The position numbers and the translations under genes are program-made. Positions 5,950 to 12,480 of a stretch of DNA of 12,512 bases are shown here, in pieces. Under the pieces are notes generated by a model. It worked only from the letters and a program-made list of their open reading frames with translations, did no database searches and was not told where the DNA came from. This DNA comes from an uncultured Collinsella sp. (GTDB lineage Bacteria; Actinomycetota; Coriobacteriia; Coriobacteriales; Coriobacteriaceae). Where the stretch lies: assembly GCA_900554325.1 (NCBI GenBank), contig USHA01000066.1, forward strand, positions 1-12,512. The letters run 5' to 3'. Every line of letters begins with the position of its first letter. The stretch's first letter is position 1.

Positions 5950-6591
5950 ATGTTCGATCAGTTCTACACCACGCTTGAGTCCCTGGGCATCGTGCCGGTC
6001 GTCGTGCTCGACAAGGTCGAGGACGCCGCCCCGCTCGCCCACGCTCTTATGGCAGCCGGCATGAAGTCCGCCGAGGTTACCTTCCGCACCGCCTGCGCCG
6101 CCGAGTGCATCGCCGCCATGGCCGAGGCCGAGCCCGAGATGTGCGTCGGCGCTGGCACCGTCCTGACTGTCGAGCAGGTTGAGCAGGCCCGCGCCGCCGG
6201 TGCCAAGTTTATCGTCTCCCCGGGTTACAACGAGGACGTCGTGAAACACTGCATCGATATCGACCTGCCCGTGCTGCCCGGCACCGTGACCCCCTCCGAG
6301 GTTACCGCCGCCGAGAACCTGGGCCTCAAGGTCACCAAGTTCTTCCCCGCAGCTCAGTACGGCGGTCTCAACACCATCAAGGCCCTTGCGGCTCCGTTTG
6401 TCGGCCACCGCTTTATGCCTACCGGCGGCGTGAGCACCGCCAACGTCGAGGAGTACCTGAGCTCCTCCGCCATCATCGCCTGCGGTGGCACTTGGATGGT
6501 CAAGCCGGCCCTGTTCGCTGACGGCGACTTCTCCAAGGTCGAGCAGATTGCCCGCGAGGCCATGGACGTCGTCAAAAAAGTCCGCGGCTAG
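5950..6591 (+). CDS. kdgA: KDPG aldolase (2-keto-3-deoxy-6-phosphogluconate aldolase)
   Basis: 213 aa, the normal size of this class I TIM-barrel aldolase (Eda/KdgA). It cleaves KDPG to pyruvate and glyceraldehyde 3-phosphate, completing uronate or KDG breakdown together with the kinase upstream. Visible active-site elements: EVTFRT (42-47, Glu42 and Arg46), GAGTVL (68-72 region), SPGYNEDV (90-97), and Schiff-base Lys130 in VTKFFPA, followed by PTGGV (157-161) for phosphate binding. ATG at 5950 with AAAGGA 5 nt upstream. An in-frame upstream start at 5905 lacks a ribosome binding site. A strong terminator follows. Confidence 0.95.
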   Translation: MFDQFYTTLESLGIVPVVVLDKVEDAAPLAHALMAAGMKSAEVTFRTACAAECIAAMAEAEPEMCVGAGTVLTVEQVEQARAAGAKFIVSPGYNEDVVKHCIDIDLPVLPGTVTPSEVTAAENLGLKVTKFFPAAQYGGLNTIKALAAPFVGHRFMPTGGVSTANVEEYLSSSAIIACGGTWMVKPALFADGDFSKVEQIAREAMDVVKKVRG

Positions 6592-6608
6592 GTTTAACTC
6601 TCTATCGT

Positions 6609-6646
6609 GAAAGGGGGCGTGCCCTAGACCTCGCCCCCTTTCTTTT
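6609..6646 (+). terminator. Terminator of the kdgK-kdgA unit
   Basis: Perfect 11-bp stem GAAAGGGGGCG (6609-6619) with CGCCCCCTTTC (6632-6642), 12-nt loop, followed by TTTT. It starts 18 nt after the kdgA stop codon. Confidence 0.92.
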
Positions 6647-6650
6647 AAAA

Positions 6651-6743
6651 CGGCTCGGAAGCGCGCCGTTTCCGTCACGAGCAAGAACCAAAACCGTCTT
6701 GTATGCTGATAGAACGTGACGGAAGCGACACGCCCCCGAGCCG
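6651..6743. repeat. Nested 93-nt inverted repeat
   Basis: Outer arms CGGCTCGG (6651-6658) and CCGAGCCG (6736-6743), and inner arms TTCCGTCACG (6670-6679) and CGTGACGGAA (6715-6724), are both perfect. They are separated by 11-nt unpaired stretches on each side, with a 35-nt loop. No gene is recognisable in it. It could be an RNA structure or a remnant of a palindromic element. Confidence 0.7.
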
Positions 6744-6805
6744 CTTTGCCTACTCGGCTGGCAGTCGCGCTCAACTAAGACACTTCGACAAAAGCCGAAC
6801 CATCA

Positions 6806-6881
6806 AAACAGCTGCGGCGCCGTCTGGAGGAATGGACCCTTGCTTCCGGTCTTTTCCTCCAAGCGGCGCCGCAGCTTTTTT
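6806..6881. terminator. Strong bidirectional terminator
   Basis: AGCTGCGGCGCCG (6810-6822) pairs perfectly with 6864-6876; an inner stem GGAGGAA/TTCCTCC (6826-6832/6854-6860) extends it. On the plus strand it ends in six T (6876-6881). On the minus strand the tail is TGTTTTG, so it can also stop transcription of the GntR-type gene. kdgA already has its own terminator 160 nt earlier. Confidence 0.85.
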
Positions 6882-6903
6882 GTGCCCCGGTAGCGTCTCG
6901 CAC

Positions 6904-6965
6904 TTGCGGTGAAATACGGACTGTTTACACCATCAGAGCCCCAAACAATCCCTATTTCACCGCAA
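6904..6965. repeat. Dispersed inverted repeat, copy 1
   Basis: TTGCGGTGAAATA (6904-6916) is matched by TATTTCACCGCAA (6953-6965); inner GGAcTGTTT/AAACAaTCC (6918-6926/6943-6951) extends the stem with one mismatch. It lies just after the stop codon of the GntR-type gene. The same arms occur at 7748-7816 and 11748-11814. Confidence 0.85.
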
Positions 6966-6982
6966 CTAATGAAGGGGACGAG

Positions 6983-7675
6983 TTAGATGGCCGAGTCTTT
7001 GGACAGCTCAAAATAGTCGGGATGCAAGGCGATAACCGGGCCCTGCTCCTCGGGCATCAGGTGCAAGTGCGTCTCTGCCAGATAGCTCGCCGTGTCGGTA
7101 TCGCCCCTCTTAATGGCCTCGAGAATCCGGCGATGCTGCCGACGAATCGGCTCCCAATCCAGGTCCTGCGACACCATACGCAACCAGTTGTATCGCTCAA
7201 AATGTGTGTTGATGCTCTTCATCCAATCCCACAACATGTGACGACCGGCAATCTCAAAACACGTCTCATGGAACAGGTTGTCCAGGTCAAAGAAACGACG
7301 CGTCTCGCTATGGTCGAGCGACTCGGACTCGGCAAGAATCTGCTCGAGCCGACACTTCTGCTCGGGTGTGGCGGCAGAGCAGCATTTAATGAGCACGCTT
7401 CTCTCGAGTTTTTCGCGCAAGAAACAGGCGTTCTCGGCGCGCTCCATGCTGATTTTTGAGACATAGGTGCCGCTTTTGGGACGCGTTTCCACCAGCTCCT
7501 GCTCACGCAGGCGCACAAAGGACTCGCGAATGGGCGTGCGCCCGATTCCCGTCTCCTTTTCCAGACCAATCGCCGAAAGACGCGTGCCGGGCCTGAGCTC
7601 GGCATAGATGATCTTGGAGCGCAATGCGGTGTATGCCTGATCTTGCAGGCTCTGATTATGCTGGTGTTGTTCCAT
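6983..7675 (-). CDS. GntR-family (FadR subfamily, FCD domain) transcriptional regulator
   Basis: 230 aa. Residues 10-75 are the GntR winged helix (AYTALRSKIIYAELRPGTRL, then GIGRTPIRESFVRL as the recognition part). Residues 85-215 are an all-helical FCD effector domain with a likely metal site: Asp132 and His136 (DLDNLFH), His181 (RRQHRRIL) and His203 (ETHLH). FCD regulators often bind organic or sugar acids, so the nearby KDG genes could be targets, but no operator proves it. Start ATG 7673-7675 with GAGGG 5 nt upstream; longer in-frame starts add a tail without a ribosome binding site. It is convergent with kdgA and divergent from the ATPase gene. Confidence 0.85.
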   Translation of the reverse strand: MEQHQHNQSLQDQAYTALRSKIIYAELRPGTRLSAIGLEKETGIGRTPIRESFVRLREQELVETRPKSGTYVSKISMERAENACFLREKLERSVLIKCCSAATPEQKCRLEQILAESESLDHSETRRFFDLDNLFHETCFEIAGRHMLWDWMKSINTHFERYNWLRMVSQDLDWEPIRRQHRRILEAIKRGDTDTASYLAETHLHLMPEEQGPVIALHPDYFELSKDSAI

Positions 7676-7747
7676 AAAGCCCTCGGATGAAGCCTCGGTT
7701 AATCGAATACCACCATGCAATACTATCGCATCCCCCGCCCCCCTCAT

Positions 7748-7816
7748 AAGTTGCGGTGGAATAGTTCCTGCTCAAAGCCTTCAGCAGCAAAAACAGGAAC
7801 TATTCCACCGCAACTT
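7748..7816. repeat. Dispersed inverted repeat, copy 2
   Basis: Arms 7748-7770 and 7794-7816 are a perfect 23-bp inverted repeat (AAGTTGCGGTGGAATA outermost) with a 23-nt loop. At the position where copy 1 pairs A with T, this copy pairs G with C. It lies in the promoter side of the GntR-type gene; a T run (7826-7830) follows on the plus strand, 9 nt away. Confidence 0.9.
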
Positions 7817-7875
7817 CCAACAGTCTTTTTGGGACGGGGTTCTTTTGGCTACCCTGACCCGCAGATCGGCCCCCT

Positions 7876-8037
7876 TGCCACAAAAGTGGCCTATCTACTA
7901 CGTTAACACGGATAGCCTCGACCATACCGAAAACCGTGAAAACAAAACCGCAGGTAGACAGCTTGTCGATTTTCGAAAAAGCCGACTATGGTTGACCCCT
8001 GCGGCTTAAACGTAGTAGATAGGCCCTATTCGTGGCA
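7876..8037. repeat. 162-nt palindromic element with 17-bp perfect arms
   Basis: GGCCTATCTACTACGTT (7888-7904) is exactly inverted at 8009-8025. Further out TGCCAC (7876-7881) pairs with GTGGCA (8032-8037) across a symmetric 6-nt internal loop. Inside, TCGACCATA (7918-7926) can pair with TATGGTTGA (7987-7995), CACGG (7907-7911) with CCGTG (7934-7938), and CCGCAGG (7948-7954) with CCTGCGG (7998-8004); the first and last pairings cross, a pseudoknot-like arrangement or alternative folds. No open reading frame of substance and no target-site duplication is visible. It could be a MITE or a structured RNA. Confidence 0.75.
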
Positions 8038-8163
8038 CAGCACTACTCCATCCCAAATTGGCACCCCGAGCCCTCGTGAGTTGCCAACAAGCTGTTCGCC
8101 CAGCGCTTTATCCGCGCGGCATTTGGAAAATAGCACCACCGCAAAACCCGCGAGTAGCGCTTA
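8038..8163. other. Intergenic stretch without recognised features
   Basis: Between the palindromic element and the TATA-rich repeats I see only a weak TTGGCA/TGCCAA pairing and no credible gene or ribosome binding site. Confidence 0.5.
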
Positions 8164-8217
8164 CTTTGCTATATCTCACTATACTTTGCTATACTTTGCT
8201 ATATCTTGCTATATCTT
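8164..8217. repeat. TATA-rich tandem repeat with 10-bp period before the ATPase gene
   Basis: The core GCTATA (ACTATA in the second copy) starts at 8168, 8178, 8188, 8198 and 8208, an exact 10-bp period; most units read CTTTGCTATA or CTTGCTATAT. It ends 18 nt before the ATPase start codon and includes several TATACT/TATATC -10-like and TTGCTA -35-like boxes. It is therefore both the probable promoter and an iteron-like binding array on one face of the helix. Confidence 0.85.
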
Positions 8218-8234
8218 GAGCAAAGGTGGCTCAC

Positions 8235-9326
8235 ATGCAAACAAACCCTTTTAAGCCCACAGCAGGTAAAACACCTCCCACGATTATCGGCCGCGAAGAT
8301 GTGCTCGAAGAATTCAATGAGGGCCTCGTCAACGGGCCTGGTGCCCCGGGGCGCCTAATGCGCATAGCCGGCGTCCGTGGAACGGGCAAGACGGTCCTCC
8401 TTGACGAGTGCTCACGTTTGGCGCAAAGCCATGGCTGGACGGTCATAAAAGAGGTCGCAACCGAGGGACTTTGCCAGCGCATTCTCGAACAGCTGCAGCC
8501 CAAATTCCAGGCCAAACACGCCAGATTTGAGCCCACCGTAGCTGGCATATCCATCGGCAGCATAGATATTGAGCGAATCGGCCCATCGCTACGCGACGCC
8601 ATGAGACAGACAATATCCAAGAATGGAAATGGCCTGCTCATCACTCTCGACGAGGTTCAAGACGCAGAGCTCGATGAGGTCCGAACGCTCTCCATTGCGA
8701 TTCAGCAGGTTATCGGCGAAGACCTTGATATCGCCTTTGTTTTTGCTGGGCTGCCTTCGATGATTGAAAGCATCATCAACGGAAAGACACTTACGTTTTT
8801 GCGCCGTGCCCTCCCCTTTGATCTGAAGGCTGTGGCAGTAACCGAAGTGTCGTACTCCCTCGAGGAAACCATTGAAGCGTCTGGCATGGAGTTGCAGCCA
8901 GGTATTGCCGGCCAACTTGCCGAGGCAACGCAAGGCTATCCTTTCATGATCCAACTCGTTGGATACTACGCATGGCAGTTGGCAAGACGCGCACATACAG
9001 CGATTATTGGAGAAGAAGAAGCCGAGCGTGGCATTGCAACGGCACGCGAACGCTTCTGCGCCATGGTGATTGAGCCCGCGCTGCAGCGCATTCCGCCCAC
9101 GTGCATCGCTTATCTGCTGAGCATGGCGTCTTTGGGGCAGACGAGCTCGACCAGCATGGTTGCCGATGCCCTAAACAAAACGCCTCAACAGGTGAGCTCC
9201 GTCCGCAGCCGCCTGTTAAGAGAATCGATTATCGAGGCTCCTTCGTACGGCAAGGTCTCATTTGCCATCCCCTACATGCGCGACTACCTCTGCGAACACA
9301 AAGCCGAACTGGAAGTTGAACTGTAG
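8235..9326 (+). CDS. AAA/STAND-type ATPase with C-terminal winged helix
   Basis: 363 aa. Walker A GVRGTGKT at 46-53, Walker B LLITLDEV at 134-141, a sensor-like FVFAGLPSM just after 165, a helical lid (SYSLEETIEASG onward, EATQGYPFMIQLVGYYAW), and a C-terminal winged-helix-like part (about 290-350, TSMVADALNKTPQQVSSVRSRLLRESII). The layout resembles archaeal-type and Cdc6/Orc1-like ATPases and STAND regulators; the exact role is unknown. Start ATG 8235 with AAAGGTGG just upstream; a GTG 9 nt earlier overlaps that ribosome binding site. The gene stands alone, with an iteron-like repeat in front and tandem palindromes behind, and its codons look less GC-rich than those of the flanking metabolic genes, so acquisition by transfer is possible. 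Confidence 0.8.
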   Translation: MQTNPFKPTAGKTPPTIIGREDVLEEFNEGLVNGPGAPGRLMRIAGVRGTGKTVLLDECSRLAQSHGWTVIKEVATEGLCQRILEQLQPKFQAKHARFEPTVAGISIGSIDIERIGPSLRDAMRQTISKNGNGLLITLDEVQDAELDEVRTLSIAIQQVIGEDLDIAFVFAGLPSMIESIINGKTLTFLRRALPFDLKAVAVTEVSYSLEETIEASGMELQPGIAGQLAEATQGYPFMIQLVGYYAWQLARRAHTAIIGEEEAERGIATARERFCAMVIEPALQRIPPTCIAYLLSMASLGQTSSTSMVADALNKTPQQVSSVRSRLLRESIIEAPSYGKVSFAIPYMRDYLCEHKAELEVEL

Positions 9327-9346
9327 AAACGGCAACTGCCCTGCAA

Positions 9347-9475
9347 GACGAAAACCGTTTTCGTACGGATTTAAAGCAGACGTAAACGGTTTTCGTCTGT
9401 TTTACGTTCGGAAATAAGACGCAAATTGCACTTTCGTATGGTTTTACGCCAAACGCAACACGCTTTCGTCCGGCT
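9347..9475. repeat. Tandem degenerate palindromes downstream of the ATPase gene
   Basis: The pattern AGACG-n-AAA ... TTTCGT recurs. ACGAAAAC-C-GTTTTCGT (9348-9364) is a perfect palindrome. CAGACG/CGTCTG (9377-9382/9394-9399) forms a second one, extendable to 10 bp with a TTTT tail (9400-9403) that may act as a terminator. A third, weaker copy starts near 9417. TTTCGT occurs at 9359, 9391, 9432 and 9464. Confidence 0.55.
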
Positions 9476-9495
9476 ATGCGTCCCCAATCCAGACG

Positions 9496-9534
9496 AAAAA
9501 GGCCCCGAGCTCGTATGAACTCGGGGCTCTTTGT
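9496..9534. terminator. Bidirectional terminator between convergent genes
   Basis: GCCCCGAG (9502-9509) pairs with CTCGGGGC (9520-9527), 10-nt loop. On the minus strand the tail is CTTTTTCG (a run of five A at 9496-9500), on the plus strand TCTTTG. It lies downstream of both the ATPase gene (plus) and the oxidoreductase gene (minus); the minus direction has the better tail. Confidence 0.85.
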
Positions 9535-9620
9535 GCCGCACATCTATGAGAGGGAATCGATGCGCACGGGCGCTACTCCATGTAGCCGCCCTGGGATGGC
9601 GGAAACCTCGTCAATGGGGC

Positions 9621-9657
9621 CAGGTTTACATGCGCCAAGTTGGTGCAAAGTAACCTG
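9621..9657. repeat. Imperfect hairpin after the oxidoreductase gene
   Basis: CAGGTT (9621-9626) pairs with AACCTG (9652-9657), with an inner TGCGCCA/TGGTGCA stem (9631-9637/9641-9647). There is no T tract. It begins 22 nt beyond the oxidoreductase stop codon and may protect the mRNA 3' end. The rest of 9535-9679 shows nothing recognisable. Confidence 0.5.
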
Positions 9658-9679
9658 CCCCCACGCAACAAGGGGTTGA

Positions 9680-11629
9680 CTAGAGCTCGCAGGCAACCTT
9701 GTAGCCATCGCCAATGGCGTCGCGGATATTGCCGCACTTGTTGGCGTCGCCCAGCACGTGGACAGCAACGCCAGCGGCGGCAAGGTCGTCGGCCAACTTG
9801 GTGTTGGGACGATAGCCCATGGCAAGCACCAGCGTATCGGCATTGGCGATGGTGTGGACCTCGCCATCCTTCTCGTAGCTGATGGCATCCTCGGTAATCT
9901 CGGTCACCTTGGCCTCGGTCAGCACGTGGACGCCCTTGGAGAGCATGCGCGTGATGAGCACCGCGCGACCGGCGCCGCCCTCGTTGGCGGCGAGCGTCTT
10001 GGTCATCTCGATAACAGTGACATCGCGATTGGCCGGCGACAGGTCGTTGACCAACGGGGCCAGGTAATCGGCCGTCTCGCAACCGACGGTGCCGCCGCCC
10101 ACGATGACGATCTTCTTGCCCGGGAAAGCCTTGCCACCCAGCAGATCGTCAGCCGTCATAACCTGCTTAAAGCCCTGCATGAAGGCCGGAGCGATGGGCT
10201 CGGCGCCATAAGCCAGGACGACCTCGTAGCCCGCGTAGTCACGCTGAATGTCCTCGGCCGAAAGCTCGGTACCAAAGACGCACTTCACGCCCGCCTCAGC
10301 AAGACGGCGATACTGGTATTTGATCACGCGGGTGAGTTCCTGCTTTGCCGGCGGAACGGCTGCGATGCGCATCTCGCCGCCCGGCTCATCCTGCTTATCC
10401 ACGAGCACCACGTTGTGTCCGCGCTTGGCGGCAATATAGGCAGCCTCCATACCCGCAGGACCAGCGCCCACAACGAGCACGTTCTTAGCCTCGGCGGCAG
10501 GCTCGTAACCAGCCTCGTCGCGCTCCACGTCCGGGTTGACGGTGCAGGAGATGCGCTTGCCGAACATAATGCCGTTCAGGCAGCGCAGGCAACCGATGCA
10601 GGGACGGATGTCGTCGGCGTTGCCGGCAGCGGCCTTGTTGCAGAACTCGGCATCGCACAGATTGGCGCGGCCCATCATGCAGATGTCGGCAGCGCCGTCC
10701 TCGATCAGCTCCTCGGCAATCCAGGCCTCGTTGATGCGGCCGACCGTGGCGACGGGAATGTTGACGTGTTTTTTAATCTCACGCGAGCAGGCGGCGTGCG
10801 ACGCCTGCTGGGTACCGGCGGCGGGAATCGCGGAGCCGCGCTTGATGGTGGTACCGCCCGACACATGAATCATGTCGACACCGGCCTTCTCCAGGCGACG
10901 CGAGACGTAGATCATGTCGTTGAGGGTCAGGCCGCCATCGGTGTACTCATCGCCCGAGATGCGGACGTCGATGATAAAGTCCTTGCCGCAGCGCTCGCGA
11001 ATCTCGGCGATGACCTCGAGCAAGAAGCGCATACGGGCGTCGAGCGAGCCACCATACTCGTCGGTACGCTTGTTGTAGAGCGGAGTCAAAAAGCCGCCGA
11101 GCATGCCGTGGGCGTGTGCCGCATGGACTTCAACGCCATCGACGCCAGCCTTCTGCATACGCACGGCAGCGTCGCCAAACTGATGCGTGAGCTCGTGAAT
11201 CTCGTCGACCGTGATGGGGCGCGGTGCCTCGCGGGCGTAAGACGGGCCCACAAAGGACGGAGCGATCAGGCGAGGCGTGCCCGGAATGTTAAAGGCCATG
11301 TAGGCGGGGTGGAAGAGCTGCGGCATGATCTTGCAGCCATACTCGTGGACGGCCGCGGCGAGCTTTTCCCAGCCGGGGATAAACGTGTCGTCGTAGCAGC
11401 ACATGTCACCCGGCAGATAGGTATAGGTGGGCTCGACCGTCACGACCTCGGTAATGATGAGGCCCACGCCGCCCTTGGCGCGGGCACGGTAATGATCGAC
11501 CAAGTCGTCGGTCACATAGCCATGATCGGCCAGGTTGGTGGACACCGGCGGCATAAAGACGCGGTTCTTGACCTCGGTTGTACCGACCTTGATCGGGCTA
11601 AAGAGCATCGGGTAGGCAGAGGACTCCAT
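9680..11629 (-). CDS. Old Yellow Enzyme-type FMN/4Fe-4S/FAD oxidoreductase (2,4-dienoyl-CoA reductase-like)
   Basis: 649 aa, complete. Residues 1-340 are an FMN-binding TIM barrel of the Old Yellow Enzyme family (NRVFMPPVST, QLFHPAY, VEVHAAHAHGMLGGFLTPLYNKRTDEYGGS). Cys344, 347, 350 and 362 (C-x2-C-x2-C-x11-C) form the 4Fe-4S site. Residues 384-649 hold an FAD/NAD(P)H module with VVGAGPAGMEAA and IVGGGTVGCETA. This layout is shared by 2,4-dienoyl-CoA reductase, 2-enoate reductase, trimethylamine dehydrogenase and the BaiCD/BaiH bile-acid enzymes. Electrons would pass from NAD(P)H through FAD and the cluster to FMN and on to an unsaturated carbonyl compound. The substrate cannot be told. Start ATG 11627-11629 with GAAAGGAAG upstream. 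It has no visible operon partners. Confidence 0.85.
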   Translation of the reverse strand: MESSAYPMLFSPIKVGTTEVKNRVFMPPVSTNLADHGYVTDDLVDHYRARAKGGVGLIITEVVTVEPTYTYLPGDMCCYDDTFIPGWEKLAAAVHEYGCKIMPQLFHPAYMAFNIPGTPRLIAPSFVGPSYAREAPRPITVDEIHELTHQFGDAAVRMQKAGVDGVEVHAAHAHGMLGGFLTPLYNKRTDEYGGSLDARMRFLLEVIAEIRERCGKDFIIDVRISGDEYTDGGLTLNDMIYVSRRLEKAGVDMIHVSGGTTIKRGSAIPAAGTQQASHAACSREIKKHVNIPVATVGRINEAWIAEELIEDGAADICMMGRANLCDAEFCNKAAAGNADDIRPCIGCLRCLNGIMFGKRISCTVNPDVERDEAGYEPAAEAKNVLVVGAGPAGMEAAYIAAKRGHNVVLVDKQDEPGGEMRIAAVPPAKQELTRVIKYQYRRLAEAGVKCVFGTELSAEDIQRDYAGYEVVLAYGAEPIAPAFMQGFKQVMTADDLLGGKAFPGKKIVIVGGGTVGCETADYLAPLVNDLSPANRDVTVIEMTKTLAANEGGAGRAVLITRMLSKGVHVLTEAKVTEITEDAISYEKDGEVHTIANADTLVLAMGYRPNTKLADDLAAAGVAVHVLGDANKCGNIRDAIGDGYKVACEL

Positions 11630-11747
11630 ACAGGCTTCCTTTCGTTTGAGCCGCTCGGCGGCAGTTGCTAACGTACCTATCGTATCAGTATCCGCTGCAT
11701 TCGCACTCGCTCGCACTCCCCACCTTCAATCCCGACCCTCACAAAAA

Positions 11748-11814
11748 AGTTGCGGTGGAATACGGAGTAGGTGAGGCTTTTGACAGGCAAAACAGTCCGT
11801 ATTTCACCGCAACT
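11748..11814 (-). terminator. Dispersed inverted repeat, copy 3, acting as kdp terminator
   Basis: Arms 11748-11766 and 11796-11814 pair over 19 positions with one G-T. On the minus strand the stem is followed by six T (11743-11748), downstream of kdpC, so it is well placed to end the kdp transcript. The right arm, read in reverse complement, is identical to the left arm of copy 1 over more than 20 bases. Confidence 0.8.
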
Positions 11815-11877
11815 GATGGGCGGGGTGGACTTGAGGGCTCAGATAGTCAGTCATGCCCTCATCCGCCACTCCCTCAC

Positions 11878-12468
11878 CTACAGCGCGCCGTCCAGCATAA
11901 GGTTCACCTTGAGCACGTTGACCGTGGGCTCGCCGAACACGCCGAGGAAACGGCCCTTGGTGCACGCGGCAATGATGTCGCGCACCTCGTCCTCACTTTT
12001 GCCCGTGGCCTTGGCAAGGCGCGGGACCTGGTACTCGGCGGCATCGGGAGAGATCTCGGGGTCGAGCCCTGAGCCGGAACACGTCACCAGGTCGACGGGC
12101 ACAGCGTCCATATCGGCATCGGGGTTGGCGGCGCGGATCTTCTTCACGCGCGCATCCACAAGCTGCCGATACTCCTCACTCGCCGGGGACAGGTTGGATG
12201 GGGCACCATACGCCATGAGCTCGCCATCTTCGCCTTCGATAATTGACACGTTCTGGATGCGGCCCCACATGTGATCCTCATCCTCGAAGTTCTGGCCGAT
12301 CAGCTCGGAACCCACAACCTTGCCGTCGACCGTAATGAGCGAACCGTTCGCCTGATACGGGAACGCAACCTGGGCAATGCCGGTCACGACAAGCGTATAG
12401 CCCAGGCCGCAGACAACGGTAAACAGCGCGAACACGCCCAGTGCGCGCGATGCAACACCTTTGAACAT
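11878..12468 (-). CDS. kdpC: Potassium-transporting ATPase subunit C
   Basis: 196 aa; the small subunit of the high-affinity KdpFABC potassium pump, which helps the complex bind ATP and assemble. One N-terminal membrane helix (about residues 9-33), then FPYQANGSLI and GSELIGQNF, and a C-terminal half with ARVKKIRAANPDAD, PVDLVTCSGSGLDPEIS and PTVNVLKVNLMLD, all typical of KdpC (E. coli protein 190 aa). The GRPS-like motif reads GRIQ. Start ATG 12466-12468 with GGAGG 5 nt before it; an in-frame GTG at 12480 would swallow that site. It follows kdpB by 12 nt in the usual kdpB-kdpC order. Confidence 0.95.
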   Translation of the reverse strand: MFKGVASRALGVFALFTVVCGLGYTLVVTGIAQVAFPYQANGSLITVDGKVVGSELIGQNFEDEDHMWGRIQNVSIIEGEDGELMAYGAPSNLSPASEEYRQLVDARVKKIRAANPDADMDAVPVDLVTCSGSGLDPEISPDAAEYQVPRLAKATGKSEDEVRDIIAACTKGRFLGVFGEPTVNVLKVNLMLDGAL

Positions 12469-12480
12469 ACAAACCTCCAC

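Noticed and set aside
6651..6743. tRNA, 6S or other standard RNA
   Set aside because: No cloverleaf or known consensus; only nested arms can be supported.
7870..8045. Insertion sequence with target-site duplication
   Set aside because: Inverted arms are clear, but the flanks show no matching direct repeat and there is no transposase.
9347..9475. CRISPR array
   Set aside because: The repeated units are degenerate palindromes of unequal spacing, without constant repeats and unique spacers, and there are no cas genes.
9758..11671. 637-aa plus-strand reading frame
   Set aside because: Shadow of the oxidoreductase gene in GC-rich DNA; its translation shows no domain, and the opposite strand encodes a complete recognised enzyme with a ribosome binding site.
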